The notes beneath the pieces are model-generated. The model had not been told where the DNA came from, searched no databases, and saw nothing but the letters and a program-made list of their open reading frames with translations. A program made the position numbers and the translations under genes. A stretch of DNA of 26,995 nucleotides from Diplocarpon mali (taxonomy: Eukaryota > Ascomycota > Leotiomycetes > Helotiales > Drepanopezizaceae), in the NCBI GenBank assembly GCA_024741835.1, contig JAENRP010000472.1, positions 1 to 26,995 of the forward strand, given 5' to 3'. Below, piece by piece: positions 9,420 to 19,469 of the stretch. Position 1 is the stretch's first letter. Each line of letters begins with the position of its first letter.

Positions 9420-9893
9420 CAATTGCAAGCCTAGCTTAAGAGTTGTTTTTAATAAAACCGCAAGATCTACTTACAGTCTTGGCTTAAGAGTCGATTTCTT
9501 AAAAATGGCAAGATCTACTTACGGTCCCGGCTTAAGAGTCGTCTTTGATAAATTCGCGAGTTTCATTTGCAATCTTAGCCTAAGAGTCATTTTTACAAAT
9601 TTTACTTATAATCCTAGCCTAAGAGTTATTATTAGCAAATTTGCAAAATCTACTTGCGGTCTTAGCTTAAGAGTCATTTCTATTAAATTCACTTATAATC
9701 CTAGCTTAAGAGTTATCTTTAAAGATACCTTATAATCTACCTATAGTTTTAGCTTAAGAGTCATTTTCGTAAATTTTACTTATGATCCTAGCTTAAAAGA
9801 CCATCTATTCTCCCTATCCTTACTTAATTATATTAGGGTAAAGAGTGCACTTTCCTTAAAAGAACCTATTTATAGGTCTGGCCTAGGAGTCAA
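9420..9893 (-). repeat. In-frame palindromic peptide-repeat array, 10 units (copy C)
   Basis: Unit ends fall at 9443, 9491, 9539, 9587, 9626, 9674, 9713, 9761, 9800 (degenerate) and 9890. The spacings are 48, 48, 48, 39, 48, 39, 48, 39 and 90. Compared with copies A and H there is exactly one extra 48-bp unit at the integrase side. Because units are near-palindromic, both strands stay open; the plus strand (9409-9735) reads a series of S-L-R-V motifs, but the copia sense strand is minus. Confidence 0.85.
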
Positions 9894-10330
9894 TTTCTAT
9901 AATATTACCTTTAAGATAATATAAAGTCTATCTTTGATTTTAGCTTTAAAGATCACTTTATAATCGTTATTTATAAACTATATAAATTGATTATTAAAAA
10001 CTCTTATATAATTTAATTCTATATAGATCTTGCGGCTAAATAAAAGATTAATGCCTAAGTTAGGCATAAGGAGAATATTTTACAAAAGGAAAGAAACGCT
10101 AGCGATATTCATCTCTACTATACTTATTAAGTCTATATATAACCTTTTACTACTAACCTTAATAGAGCGCCTTTTTATTTTAATAAGTAGGCCTTTAAAT
10201 AGATAGGATTTACTAATTATATATACTATATAATTAATATTATTATACCAATTGGATTTAAGGATCTTATAAAGATCGGCTTTTAAAATATAAGCATCTT
10301 TATTATAATTATCATTTGAATTATCAGAAG
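9894..10330 (-). pseudogene. copia protease and pre-integrase region of copy C, broken
   Basis: On the minus strand the frame reads NILLMPNLGINLL near 10050-10090, the L-x-V-P-x-L-G-x-N-L-L block that follows the aspartic protease core in copia. Upstream is an SKSYLF stretch equivalent to the N-D-x-S-L-F region. The D-S-G-like site is degraded (S-N-W) near 10240-10260. The protease would release Gag and Pol products. The same segment recurs in H at 12034-12108 and 26734-26995. Confidence 0.75.
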
Positions 10331-11445
10331 TGGATTTAGGTTTAAATAACCTACTATTATTATTAAAGGTATTTGCTAAAGTTTTAGCTAAATAGCCTTT
10401 TCCTTTGCCTTTCCTTAGTAGTTATAGCCTTTAATAGGATAAGGGTAGTTTACTTCTTAACTTTTGCTTTGATTGCTTTTTAATATTAAAGCTAGCAATT
10501 ATATTGATTAATTGCCTTCTAACTTTATAATTAGTAATATTATAAGTACTATTATAGAAGTAGCATCTTTAATAAGCTTAAGGGCTTATTCCGCGCTCCT
10601 TCCTCTTCTTAAGCTTATTATTGCCTTATAATGCAGCATTTGCCGATTTAGAGCATCCTTTAAAGTCTTACTTAATAGTTTAAAGGAGGTTGATCTTCTT
10701 ATAGATCTTAAGGTTAGGTTAGATAAGAAGAGATTATTTTATAATAGCAAACTTAAGAGGAAGGCTATTGAATAGGAAACTAAAAAGCTAAGTTTTCCTA
10801 AAAGTTATAGCTATCCTAGGATCTATAGCTCTTACTCTCCTCTTTGCTTTATATAGTATAAATTAGGTAAAGTCTATATTTATATCTATATTCTTACTAT
10901 CTTTATCTTTTTTATATTAAAATGAAGTGATCTGCTATAGCAGATGCTAGGTGTTAAGGGTAGTTATCTAAGAGTATTTTGCCTTTAAAGTATCCTATCT
11001 TATCTTTGTATTATTATAAACTTAAATAAAATCTTAATCTTTATTATTTAAACCTTTATTGATCTTAAGCTTACATTTAGCTAAGGCCAGCTTATACTCC
11101 TTTTCCTTTTCTATATTTAAAATCTGCCTTTGGGATTCTTAGTTATTATCTATTAAGGCTCTTAGGCTAAGCTTATTTAATATATTTAGCAAATCCTTAG
11201 TAGTTGTATTAGCTATTGAAGTAGAAGTAGACGAATCGGTAGAAGGAGTATAAGGGGCTATTCTTATATATTTAATAAGTGTCTTTTAAATTGCTATTTC
11301 GATGCCTTTGCTCTTAAAGTAAAGCTCTAAATTGTCGAACTATTATTGCTTATTCTTTTAAGAGAGTTGGAGGTCTTTAGGTCTGGTATTTCGGTCGGAA
11401 TCGGAAGCTATTGCTATTTCAAATAGAATTGCATTTAAAAATCAA
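10331..11445 (-). pseudogene. copia Gag region of copy C, broken
   Basis: The minus-strand frame starts near 11430 with an acidic/basic segment (EIAIASDSDRNTRPKDL). It runs through a Thr/Ser-rich linker near 11230-11260, a Glu/Lys-rich helical stretch near 11100-11160, and a Lys-rich segment near 10400-10500. A C-x2-C...H...C zinc-knuckle remnant now reading RCYFYNSTYNITNY lies near 10530-10570. There are RIP stops throughout. Gag would form the particle shell; assignment rests mainly on position plus the knuckle remnant. Confidence 0.65.
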
Positions 11446-11821
11446 ATAAATTAAATAGTTGAGGGCATTCCTCCTATCGAAAAGTTGAAATGATTAAATA
11501 GCAGGTATTATAGAAGTATTAAATAGGGAGGAAGTCCTCTTATCGAAAAGGGTTTTTTTTTTTTTTTTTTTTTTAGCTATAACGCAAGGAATCATACCTC
11601 TTATAAAATACAGTAAAGCAAAGAATCACACCTTTTGTAGTACCAAAGGGTTATAGAGTAAGGAATCATACCTCTTGCAATATAAGTTGGCTAAATAGGG
11701 AATTATACCTCCTATTCGCCGATTGCTCGCCTTTTACTATAAGTCTCGTTTAACTTCCTACTAATAGTTGCGGCGTAAGTGCTTTCTAAGGGAAGTTAAT
11801 AATCTATTATCGGTCTATCTA
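11446..11821 (-). other. 5' leader of copy C with T-run and short repeats
   Basis: About 375 bp between the PBS and gag. It contains a 22-nt T run at 11553-11574 (A run in sense). Variants of AGGAATCATACCTCTT occur near 11587, 11622, 11661 and 11698, with related TCCTC(C/T)TATCGAAAAG motifs at 11469-11484 and 11535-11550. No gene is seen. Confidence 0.65.
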
Positions 11822-11833
11822 GGGCTTATAACC
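11822..11833 (-). other. Primer-binding site of copy C (half-tRNA type)
   Basis: Minus-strand GGTTATAAGCCC follows the 5' LTR directly. It contains the complement of CTTATAA, fitting the anticodon loop of tRNA-Ile(UAU). Confidence 0.55.
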
Positions 11834-12028
11834 TATTAAGCTTAAGTAAGTTAGCGCAATAGGTAAAGGAGGCTTCTAAAGGTCGATAGTCGATATATTA
11901 GTAAGAGTTAAGGAAGGAAGGTTACCCCTTTCTTCCCTATAGCTATATACGTATCAATATCCTACTGATTAAGCAGTAGGGTCATATAATAATACATCGG
12001 AGTAATGGCTGTATCACCTATCTTAATA
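11834..12028 (-). repeat. 5' LTR of copy C (195 bp)
   Basis: It begins TATTAAGCTTAAG and ends CTTAATA on the plus strand, and pairs with 5824-6018. Its outer (right) part keeps TCGGAGTAATGGCTG-type sequence that is mutated in the other LTR. Confidence 0.85.
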
Positions 12029-12033
12029 CTTTT
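12029..12033. repeat. Right target-site duplication of copy C (CTTTT)
   Basis: Matches 5819-5823. Confidence 0.75.
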
Positions 12034-12108
12034 AAAATAATATAAAGTCCATCTTTGATTTTAGCCTTAAAGATCACTTTATAATTATTATTTATAAACT
12101 ATATAAAT
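12034..12108 (-). mobile_element. Host copy H of family-1 copia, segment 2 (protease region)
   Basis: The 75 bp matches 9915-9990 of copy C. It is bounded on the left by copy C and on the right by element E; H resumes at 26729. Confidence 0.8.
12104..12108. repeat. Left target-site duplication of element E (TAAAT)
   Basis: Repeated at 26729-26733. The uninterrupted site is present in copy C near 9985-9995. Confidence 0.85.
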
Positions 12109-12305
12109 TGTTGTGCAGAATGGGCGGAGTCTCTACTTATTCTGGAGACCCTCCACGTGACTCTGCTTAGTTATAGACTCTCCCTTTTCTTTCTAAAGTC
12201 TCCTTACTATATATATATTAGATAATAATACAATCAATCATCTTTATCTATATTAGCAAGCCTCTTAAGCGACCTAATAAAGGCCCTCCAGCCGACCGCA
12301 CTATA
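12109..12305 (+). repeat. 5' LTR of element E (197 bp)
   Basis: It starts TGTTGTGCAGAATGGGCGG, unmutated, and ends CACTATA, where the partner has TACCACA. It includes a GTCTC...GGAGAC short inverted repeat near 12130-12150. Confidence 0.9.
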
Positions 12306-12315
12306 GTTATAAGCC
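12306..12315 (+). other. Primer-binding site of element E
   Basis: GTTATAAGCC directly follows the LTR. It is the same core as in copies C and G. Confidence 0.55.
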
Positions 12316-12331
12316 TTATAAGCACTTTAAT

Positions 12332-14040
12332 ATGCTTTCTCTTCGCATGCAATCGGCTAAAGGGCCCTTCGAGCTCCTGACCGACTTTTTAAGTATTTAT
12401 AATAACTTAAAGGACCTTTATTTTTAATTAACAAATCTCCATTTTCCGATCGAACCTTATTTATAAACCTTATTTATATATCCAACCTTTTTTATTAGAC
12501 TCTATTTAATATATCTAACTCTTTAAGTATCTTTAAGCCTTGCTTTAATACTTCTACCTCTTAAGTAAAGTAGTTTAATAAATATATATTCTTCGCTAAG
12601 CTTTATAATATTATTATTTTTGCCGATCTAAGACTCTTATTTAAGTCAATTATAGAGACTGAGCCTTAAGCTCCCTTTATATAAGAGCTTAAGGAACTGG
12701 AAACGGCTAACCTTTGCATAGTATACGCAAGGTTGTATAAAGAGTATATAGCGACTCTATCCGAATAGATTTACGCCCGCTTTCTCCTAGGAGATCTGTC
12801 AAAGGCTCCTCTTCTATAGGCTTTTTATAAGGATATTAAGGATGAATATAAAATCCTAATAAAGGAGCACTATATATGCAAGGAAACTTAAAAGACCTAA
12901 CGCAAATACTATAAGCTACTCTTAGAATAGGTCTTTAAGACTATTGATAGAACGCTTTTAGCTTCTGCGATAGCTTAAGTACAAATCCAAGCTGAGAAGC
13001 TCTCTTCCTTAATACCTGATAGAGATACTCCTATAAGTGGAACTATTGCTAACGACCCGCATACCAATTTAGTAAATTAGCAACTCTTACTCTAAGGCCT
13101 AGTATCTATTTTAAAGCGTGATATTACGCCTTTTAATAAGGCTATTTAGTCTTAGATAAGGCTTTAATACCGCGATATACTATGCTAAGGCAAAACTAGG
13201 AGAACTAATACTTAGCAGTAGATCTAGGAGTAGTAGGAGGCGTACTGCCTAGTAGAATAATACAGTCTTCCTAAGATTAAAGGGAGACTAAGAGTTACTG
13301 ACTTTTTAGACTTAGTTATAGTAAAGATCAATCCGATTTAAGCGACTCGCTTAAAGGAGGAAATTATTACTAATAAGTAAATAGGAACCTTATATAAGTA
13401 CGACTTAATGCAGTTGAGCTGTGCCTTAGTAGGCATTAAATCCAATAGAGCAATTGATAATAAAGGGCTAGTAGTTTTTGCTACTTAAGAGTCTCTCCTA
13501 AATGCTAAGACCCCTTCGCAGGCTCTAGCGAGCAGCTTCTGAAATCGCTCCATAAGCTTTAAAAGGGAGATTAGGCCTAAGTGCCCTTATAAAGGCTTTA
13601 AAAATCACTATTAGAAGCCCTAGGACTATTAGAAACTATTATATACTATAGATAGGCGTAAGGAAAATATAAAGGTACTCTCCTTGCAAAAGGAGGTCCT
13701 ATAAATACAAAAGGCATTAAATGCAAGAGACTAATTCAAAGGTCTTTAAGTATAGCTTAAGGAGAATGATATTACGATAATAGCGATTGATAAATTCAAA
13801 GGAAAGGCTTTAGCCTTTAAGGAGGACGGTTTAGGTAATAAAAGGAAGAACTTACTAGTCTTTATAGTAATAGATCCCTTTGCCTTCGACGCTTTTAAAG
13901 AATCGTTTAATATCTACTACCTCTTTAAGCTAGAATGCTACCCGCTCTCTTTAAGTACGCTCTTTAACAATTGCGCGGCCACTTATATTATTAATTTAAA
14001 GGATTTACTTATCGCAAGCACCTTTAAGCCTTCTGGCGAC
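12332..14040 (+). pseudogene. copia Gag and protease region of element E, broken
   Basis: Two in-frame ATGs (12332, 12347) open a frame beginning MLSLRMQSAKGPFELL. Gag sequence is recognisable by continuity to about 13540, with a Ser/Gln-rich helical middle (near 12950-13010). A zinc-finger remnant CPYKGFKNHYQKP, lacking its second Cys, lies near 13580-13620. The protease follows: a D-x-G-A-T-like site now reading NNCAATYIIN near 13966-13996. Stops are mainly TAG/TAA at Gln positions. Frame continuity was read by eye, so small frameshifts may be missed. Confidence 0.75.
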
Positions 14041-15791
14041 TTATAGCAATATATTGAAGCAAGTACCTTGAGACTCCTAATTATTAGGAAAGGTAATAGA
14101 TATATGGCGGACTCTCTTCTATAGTATAACGGCTCTCCTATAGGGATAACGCTTTGCAATATTGCTATTATAGAAGAGTTTACTATTAATATTATCTTAA
14201 AGAGGCTTTTTATAGATAAGGGTTTTTAATACTCTAGAGTAGACCTTACTTTACGCTCTAAGAGTATTAAAGATTCTATAAAGCGAGCTTAATTAAAGCA
14301 TTGCTATAATCTCATTTTCTTTAAATATAAGCCTATTAACTATTTAGATCTCCTAAATATGCTTTAATATAACTTCTCTGCCTTAATAGCATTCCTTATA
14401 GCTAAGACGACGCTTTATAATAGGTTCTAGTCTAGCTATATACCTACTAAGGTGTAGGATAATAACGCGTATACTTAGTACCTTCGCGCTGGCTACCTAG
14501 GCGCAGAGGCTCTCTAAGTGCTAGTCAAGTGCGCTAAGGGAGTAAAGATTAAGGGAATACAGAGGCTAGAGTGCCCTATATGCGCAATAGCGTCTATTAA
14601 GCAAGTTATTTCTCGCGCTACCTTTAAGAACCGATCTTTAAAGCCCTTCTTTAGGATCTTCTAAAATCTCTTTAACTTTTTAAACAACTTATATAATAGT
14701 TATTTATAAGTTCTTTTAATTAAGGACAAGTATAGTAGTATACTTTAGACATTCCTATTAAGATCAAAGGGCAGAGATATAATTATAAAGGTCCTTTAGG
14801 CCTTTAAAGCGTAGGTAAAACGCTAATATAGGCTTTCAATTTGCAAGATTAGATAAGATAATAATACTTTAATAATCTCCTTAAAGGAAGACTCTCTTAT
14901 AAAGTACCAAAGATAGGTAAAAGAGGAGGGAATCGATTTAAAGCTTACTCCTACTTATATATATCAACCTAATAAAGGCGCAAAGCGAGTAGGAAGGGAG
15001 TTAATTAAACGCTCTATTAAAATGAGGATCTACGCCAGGCTTCTAGCAAGCCTTTGGCTAAAGGTTATAAAGGCTGCTATATACCTTTATAATATCTCCT
15101 TACTCGCTAGGAAGAAGATGATCTTATTAAATAAGGCTCTTTATAATTGGTTTAAGTAGTATTTTCAATTCTATAAGCTGCTACTTATTAAGCAGATAAT
15201 AGCAAGCTTAAAGCCCGATTAGAGTTGCATTTATGCATATAGTGCTTGCGTATACCCTTTAATTAGAGAGAGGAAGGCAAGGAGGGACCGCCGAACTTTT
15301 AAAATTAAACTATAAGGGTACCTAGGTTATTTAATTAGATATATTACCTTTAAGATTTATAGAATCTAGGTTCCTATACTCTAGTAAGTAATAATAACTT
15401 ATAATATCGAATTCGATAAGTCTCTCTTCTATAGTCTAAAAGCTAAGCGCGCAAATCCTATATCGCACTAGGAACTTAAGACGACCTTTTAATTAATTAG
15501 AGAAGGAGAGGGAGCTTAGAACGCTAAGTTCAAAGGCATTTTCAAGGAATTAGAGCTTATCGCAAGGCCGAACGCAATCGCTGCAGAAGAAGCCGCTATA
15601 TAAGAAGAGCCTATATTATAGACTAACGCTACTTTATAGCCTTTAACTAATAATATAAAAGGCCTTAACTTAAATCCAAATCCGAGAGACCTGCTTGGAA
15701 ACTCAAGGGTGGAAGCAAGCGAATTAGAAGCCACTTCGCCAGTCTTTAAGAAGGCAAATGGCGACCAGAGCTTAGGGGTGATAATTCCTTA
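14041..15791 (+). pseudogene. copia integrase of element E, broken and split from RT by F
   Basis: The end of the protease region leads into the integrase zinc finger (YLRAGYLGAEAL near 14480-14516, then ECPICA with Cys at 14572-14574 and 14581-14583). The DDE core includes IRQDNNTLI (near 14850-14876) and EEGIDLKLTP (near 14925-14955). An IKMRIYARLLASLWLKV block (near 15018-15070) and an AAIYLYNIS segment (near 15073-15100) follow. These match the fungal copia type in which the element carries KEEGI-x-x-ELT-P and A-x-LW. The frame stays open to F's insertion. The antisense open frame 15516-15734 is a shadow. Confidence 0.85.
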
Positions 15792-15796
15792 TAAAG
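15792..15796. repeat. Left target-site duplication of gypsy F (TAAAG)
   Basis: Repeated at 22834-22838. Confidence 0.9.
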
Positions 15797-16071
15797 TGTT
15801 ACGGCCGCATCACGTGCACGATTCATGTGCACGGTTGTGCACGGTTATATTACGTGTCTATTATATGTCGAAGTCAGGTGCACGCTAAGGTAGCAAGGTG
15901 GCTGGATCATGTGCGCGCTAGTGAAGCACTTGTACTTATTCTAAAGGAGTTCTACTAAAGACTCTCTCTTCTTTTTCATCTTTTCTTCTCAATTATATAG
16001 CGTACCTCTTAAGGTAATATAGTTAGCGTTCGATTCTCGCCCTACTATATACTCGAGAGCTAGTTGTAATA
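15797..16071 (+). repeat. 5' LTR of gypsy F (275 bp)
   Basis: The first 90 bp are clean, with TG and CA kept (for example CATGTGCACGG). The last 75 bp are mutated and end TTGTAATA. A CT-rich stretch at about 15963-15990 and a GTTCGATTC motif at 16028-16036 lie within it. Confidence 0.92.
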
Positions 16072-17009
16072 TAAGAAAAGATCACTTAACCTTTGCTAAA
16101 AAGCTTAATATCTACCCCTTTTAGAATTATCACTTCGAATTGCCTTAAGCAACTCGATCTCGATTCTCCTACTACAAACTACCTTAAGCAACTTGTATAT
16201 AGCGCTTAGATTCTACTGATCTAGTTTTTAGAGAAAGCTGAATAACAACCTTCGAATATAAGATCAGCTTGTTTTTTCGACCCCTTATATACTCTATTTT
16301 GCAAATAGAGATTCACCTTTAATTTCAATTCGAAAAAAAAAATTATTCACTATGCTCTCGCTTCGCTAGCGTAGGCTGCTGCCTAGAGCAGTATAATAAC
16401 TTTTCTCTTTTTAACTCTCTCCCTCTCTTATAAACACTTTATACTATATCTACCTATACTTATCGATAACTCTCCTTTACTCTTTGAAGCCTCTCACTCC
16501 TTTAAAACCCTTAAATATAACTCGACTCTTTAAAAAACCCTCCTTGCGAATAAGTCATCGACCTTCTTTATACTCCCTATCGACCTATACTTGTCGACAA
16601 CTCTCCTTATACTCTTCGAAGCTCCTTATACTCTTCAAAGCCCCTTACTCCTTCCTTTAAAATACTTAGGTACGAAACTAGGAGACCTATACCTATATAT
16701 ACCATTAGAGACTAGGTCAACTTTAGTAAAGTGATAAGCTTTGGATCCTCGGACCCTACTTCCCTAGATTTGCATTGCACCCTTAGACAACCTTATTGCA
16801 ACTCCTAATTAGTAAAGAGACATGATCCTGAAGTAAAACCTTCTTTCTTAAGATCTATAAACCTTTAATACCTTAATATATATTCTATTAAAAGGCTTTA
16901 AGAATGTATATAGCTCTGCCTATATTAATCTTCCCCCTTTTAAATAGGTCACTATTTAGCATTAGGTCCCTTTAGATTAAACCAGATAATATAGAGAGAG
17001 TTAGTACTT
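16072..17009 (+). other. 5' leader of gypsy F
   Basis: About 940 bp without a recognised gene. It is pyrimidine-rich. It contains an imperfect direct duplication (CCTATACTT(A/G)TCGA(T/C)AACTCT near 16452 and 16583), a run of A at about 16333-16341, and a CGCTAGCG-bearing segment with a CTGC...GCAG stem near 16345-16390. No confident primer-binding site was found right after the LTR. Confidence 0.6.
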
Positions 17010-18370
17010 ATGACCTCTAATCTTATACCACTTAAGAGAAGTAAAAGGTTAACCGCACCCCTATTACTAGGCCTTACTGCCACTAGTTCTACAGGCCTTA
17101 CTACCAACCCTAGTCCTAGAGATATTCCTCCTTTTAAGCCTACTTAAGAAGAAACCTCCCTTAATATCGATTTTACTCTTAGGCCTAAACTGCAAGTAGA
17201 TTTTCGAAATACTCTTCTTTTATTAATTAAAGTTAAGGAAGAACCGACGTCTACCTTTACTATATCTGCCCCTCTCTTTTCAACTACTTAATAGGCCGAA
17301 ATCGCGAACCTTATTAGCGCTGCTATAGCCGCTGCTCTTTAAAATAATACTACTGCCCCTTCTTTCCTAAGTGCTAGCCTTTAAAACACTCAGTCCCTTA
17401 CCGCCGACTTATTGCCTCCCTTAGACTACTACCTCTTAATTATCTGACTTTTAATCCTAGCCGTCGACTCTTATCAAATTAAGTACCTTTAAACCTATTT
17501 TAGCAACCACTAAGGCGAAATTACCTATAACGCTTAAAAGATAGCTATAAAGGTATTTATTTAAAAGTACTTAAGCAACTTTACTTTAAAAGAGGACTAA
17601 ATTACTACCTACTTTAAGTATATAATAGGTAAAGCTTAAAACTTAATCTTATAATATATAAATCCTATCTTTACTAATAAGTTTATATATACTACTAATA
17701 TCCTTAGGGTCTTAGATTAAAGGTTCTTTAACTATAATTATATTTAATCTACTAAGCTTAAATATAATAGGCTAACTATAGGTTTAATATTATATAATAA
17801 GTTCCAATCTAAGTTCGTTACTCTTACTATAGCTAGTAAAATCGATTAATCTTACTAATTTGATAATATTTATAAAAAGGTCTCCTTAGCTTTAAAGAAC
17901 GACCTTTAAGTAAAGAAGTATAAAATAAATAATAATTATACTACTTTAAATGAGTTCTTAGCTATTGCGAACCGCAAGGCTTATAATATTAAGTAAGAAG
18001 AGGCCTATAGCGCTTGATGAGTTACCTTTGCTATTGCATTCTCCCCTTCGAAGGACCGCGTCCTTGGCATACTAAAAAGGGAGTTATAAAGACCTATAGC
18101 TATAGCTACTTCCCTAGCTCCCCGTACTCGTTCCCCTTTGCTAGCGGCCTATTGAGAAAGGTCTACCAGCCTAAAGCTGTCGTCTAGTCTTTGCTATAAT
18201 TGCAAAGCCCTTGGTCACTATGCGATAGACTGCCTTAAGCTAAAGAAGCAAGGCGAGTTTATAATAGCTAAAGTTGAAATAGAAAACGACCTATTATTAA
18301 GAAACTGCTAAGCTATAGTAAAGACTCTTACTATAATATAGTTTATAATTTATAAAAAGACTTAGATTTT
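17010..18370 (+). pseudogene. gypsy F Gag, broken
   Basis: An ATG at 17010 opens a frame beginning MTSNLIPLKRSKRLT. It is interrupted only by TAA/TAG/TGA at expected Gln, Trp or Arg sites. It contains one palindrome unit in frame (D-F-T-L-R-P-K-L-Q-V-D, 17169-17201), an Ala-rich stretch near 17320-17340, and capsid-like sequence. A complete CCHC zinc knuckle CYNCKALGHYAIDC lies at 18192-18233. Gag would coat the RNA. The start is chosen because it is the first ATG after the leader and keeps frame with the knuckle as far as I could follow. Confidence 0.8.
17169..17201 (+). repeat. Palindrome unit inside gypsy F gag
   Basis: ACTCTTAGGCCTAAACTGCAAGT starts at 17175, exactly 55 codons after the gag ATG. 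It reads T-L-R-P-K-L-Q-V, the same peptide as the copia array. Confidence 0.75.
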
Positions 18371-18379
18371 GATTCCTAC

Positions 18380-18930
18380 TTATTAATAGGCGGCCGCCAG
18401 TTCTTAATTCTTATAGAACTAGCTTAAAATAGATCATTTATTAAAACAGTTGCCTATATTAATAGTAGAGCTAATATTTTTAGTATTATTAAGACGTCTT
18501 TAGTATATTAGCTCTTTTAAAGACTTAGGGTGAAATTTATTAAACTGCCTAAACCAATTACCCCTATTAGCTATAATAGCTTTAAGGGAGAAACTATTCG
18601 ATTTGCCATTTTACTTACCTTTATAATCGATAGGCGATAAATAAACTTCCCTTTCTTAATTATAAGCTTAAAAGCAACTGACGTTTTAATTAATAGGAAG
18701 TTCCTAAAGGACTATGACCTTAAATAATCCTACGGAAAGGGGAAAAATAGTATCTCCTAGCTTAAGGATATGCCTATTATCTCCTACTTTAATTAATGCA
18801 TATTAATCGATCTCTTGCGGCCAACTAAACCTCTAATAGCCTAGTAAGACATCAATTATCGAGCAGCTATAATAGACGTTAAGGATAAAGACTTAAGAAT
18901 GGCCTAAGCCTAGCTCTTAGTACTAGTAAG
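18380..18930 (+). pseudogene. gypsy F protease region, broken
   Basis: A retropepsin-like segment TVAYINSRANIFSII has N-S-R at 18461-18469 where D-S-G is expected. Two TGA/TGG to TAA/TAG-type changes (AATAGTAGA from GATAGTGGA after T) explain the loss. A hydrophobic I-x-F-P-F-L-I-I strand (near 18645-18670) and a KATDVLINRKFLKDYDL segment, equivalent to the D-x-I-L-G-x-x-W-L motif, follow near 18680-18720. Confidence 0.75.
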
Positions 18931-18940
18931 TAATAACTCG

Positions 18941-19020
18941 AATTCTACTCCTAGTCCTAGCCTGCGAGTGAAAACTGCAAACTTGAATTCCACTTTTAGT
19001 CCTGGCCTATAAATGGCCTT
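18941..19020 (+). repeat. Two palindrome units between gypsy F protease and RT
   Basis: Units start at 18947 (ACTCCTAGTCCTAGCCTGCG) and 18992, 45 bp apart, a multiple of three. They read N-S-T-P-S-P-S-L-R-V and N-S-T-F-S-P-G-L. Confidence 0.75.
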
Positions 19021-19469
19021 TTGCAAACTTAGGAATAGTAGTTTCTTTAAAGACTTAAAAAGAGATCTGAACTATATAAAGAAGGCCTTGCTAAGAGTAC
19101 TAGACCCTTTGCTCCCTCTCTTAATAAAGAGAAACGATCCTTAGAAGATAGCTTACCAAATTAGCTTAATCTTAGCCTTAGTAATTAGCGCTCTCTACTA
19201 CTACTTTATAACTAAAGTAAAAAGAGCTATATAAACTTAAGAACTAGCGCTTAAAGAGTTTATATTTATAAGCTCTATTTATAATCTAGATTAAGAAATC
19301 AATCGCTAAGAATCGGCTAGGCAAGCTGAAATTAGCTCCTTTAGTCTTAGTTCGGCACTATAAGCTAAGTATAAGAGCAACGACAAGCTAATAGATTAGA
19401 AGCTCCTACCTTAGTATATTGAATTTAAGAATGTTTTCAATTGCTAGGCCTCCGATTAGCTGCCGAAAC

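Larger units (their letters stand above)
5824..12028 (-). mobile_element. Complete Ty1/copia retrotransposon, family 1, copy C (RIP-degraded)
   Basis: The 6205-bp element has two 195-bp LTRs and a CTTTT target duplication. On the minus strand the order is 5' LTR (11834-12028), PBS, leader with T-run, gag, protease, palindromic array, integrase, RT, RNase H, 3' UTR and 3' LTR (5824-6018). It inserted into another copy of its own family in the same orientation. Reading frames carry stops at former Gln and Trp codons. It is the reference copy for the family here, and shows copy A's TRIM insertion as an empty site. Confidence 0.9.

Noticed and set aside
9409..9735. 108-codon plus-strand open frame with repeated S-L-R-V motifs as a repeat protein gene
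   Set aside because: It is antisense to the in-frame copia array. Near-palindromic units keep both strands open, and the matching strand in copies A and H is pol sense.
1..10007. A single large inverted duplication (palindromic chromosome segment)
   Set aside because: The arms are two independent insertions of the same family in opposite orientation. Copy C has its own LTR pair and target duplication, and H sequence separates it from copy A.
11553..11574. T run as a poly(A) tail of a LINE inserted in copy C
   Set aside because: No LINE sequence or flanking duplication is visible next to it.
15516..15734. 72-codon minus-strand open frame
   Set aside because: Antisense to the well-kept integrase C-terminal region of E.
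16021..16071. tRNA gene in the F LTR
   Set aside because: Only a B-box-like core is present; no acceptor or anticodon arms can be folded.
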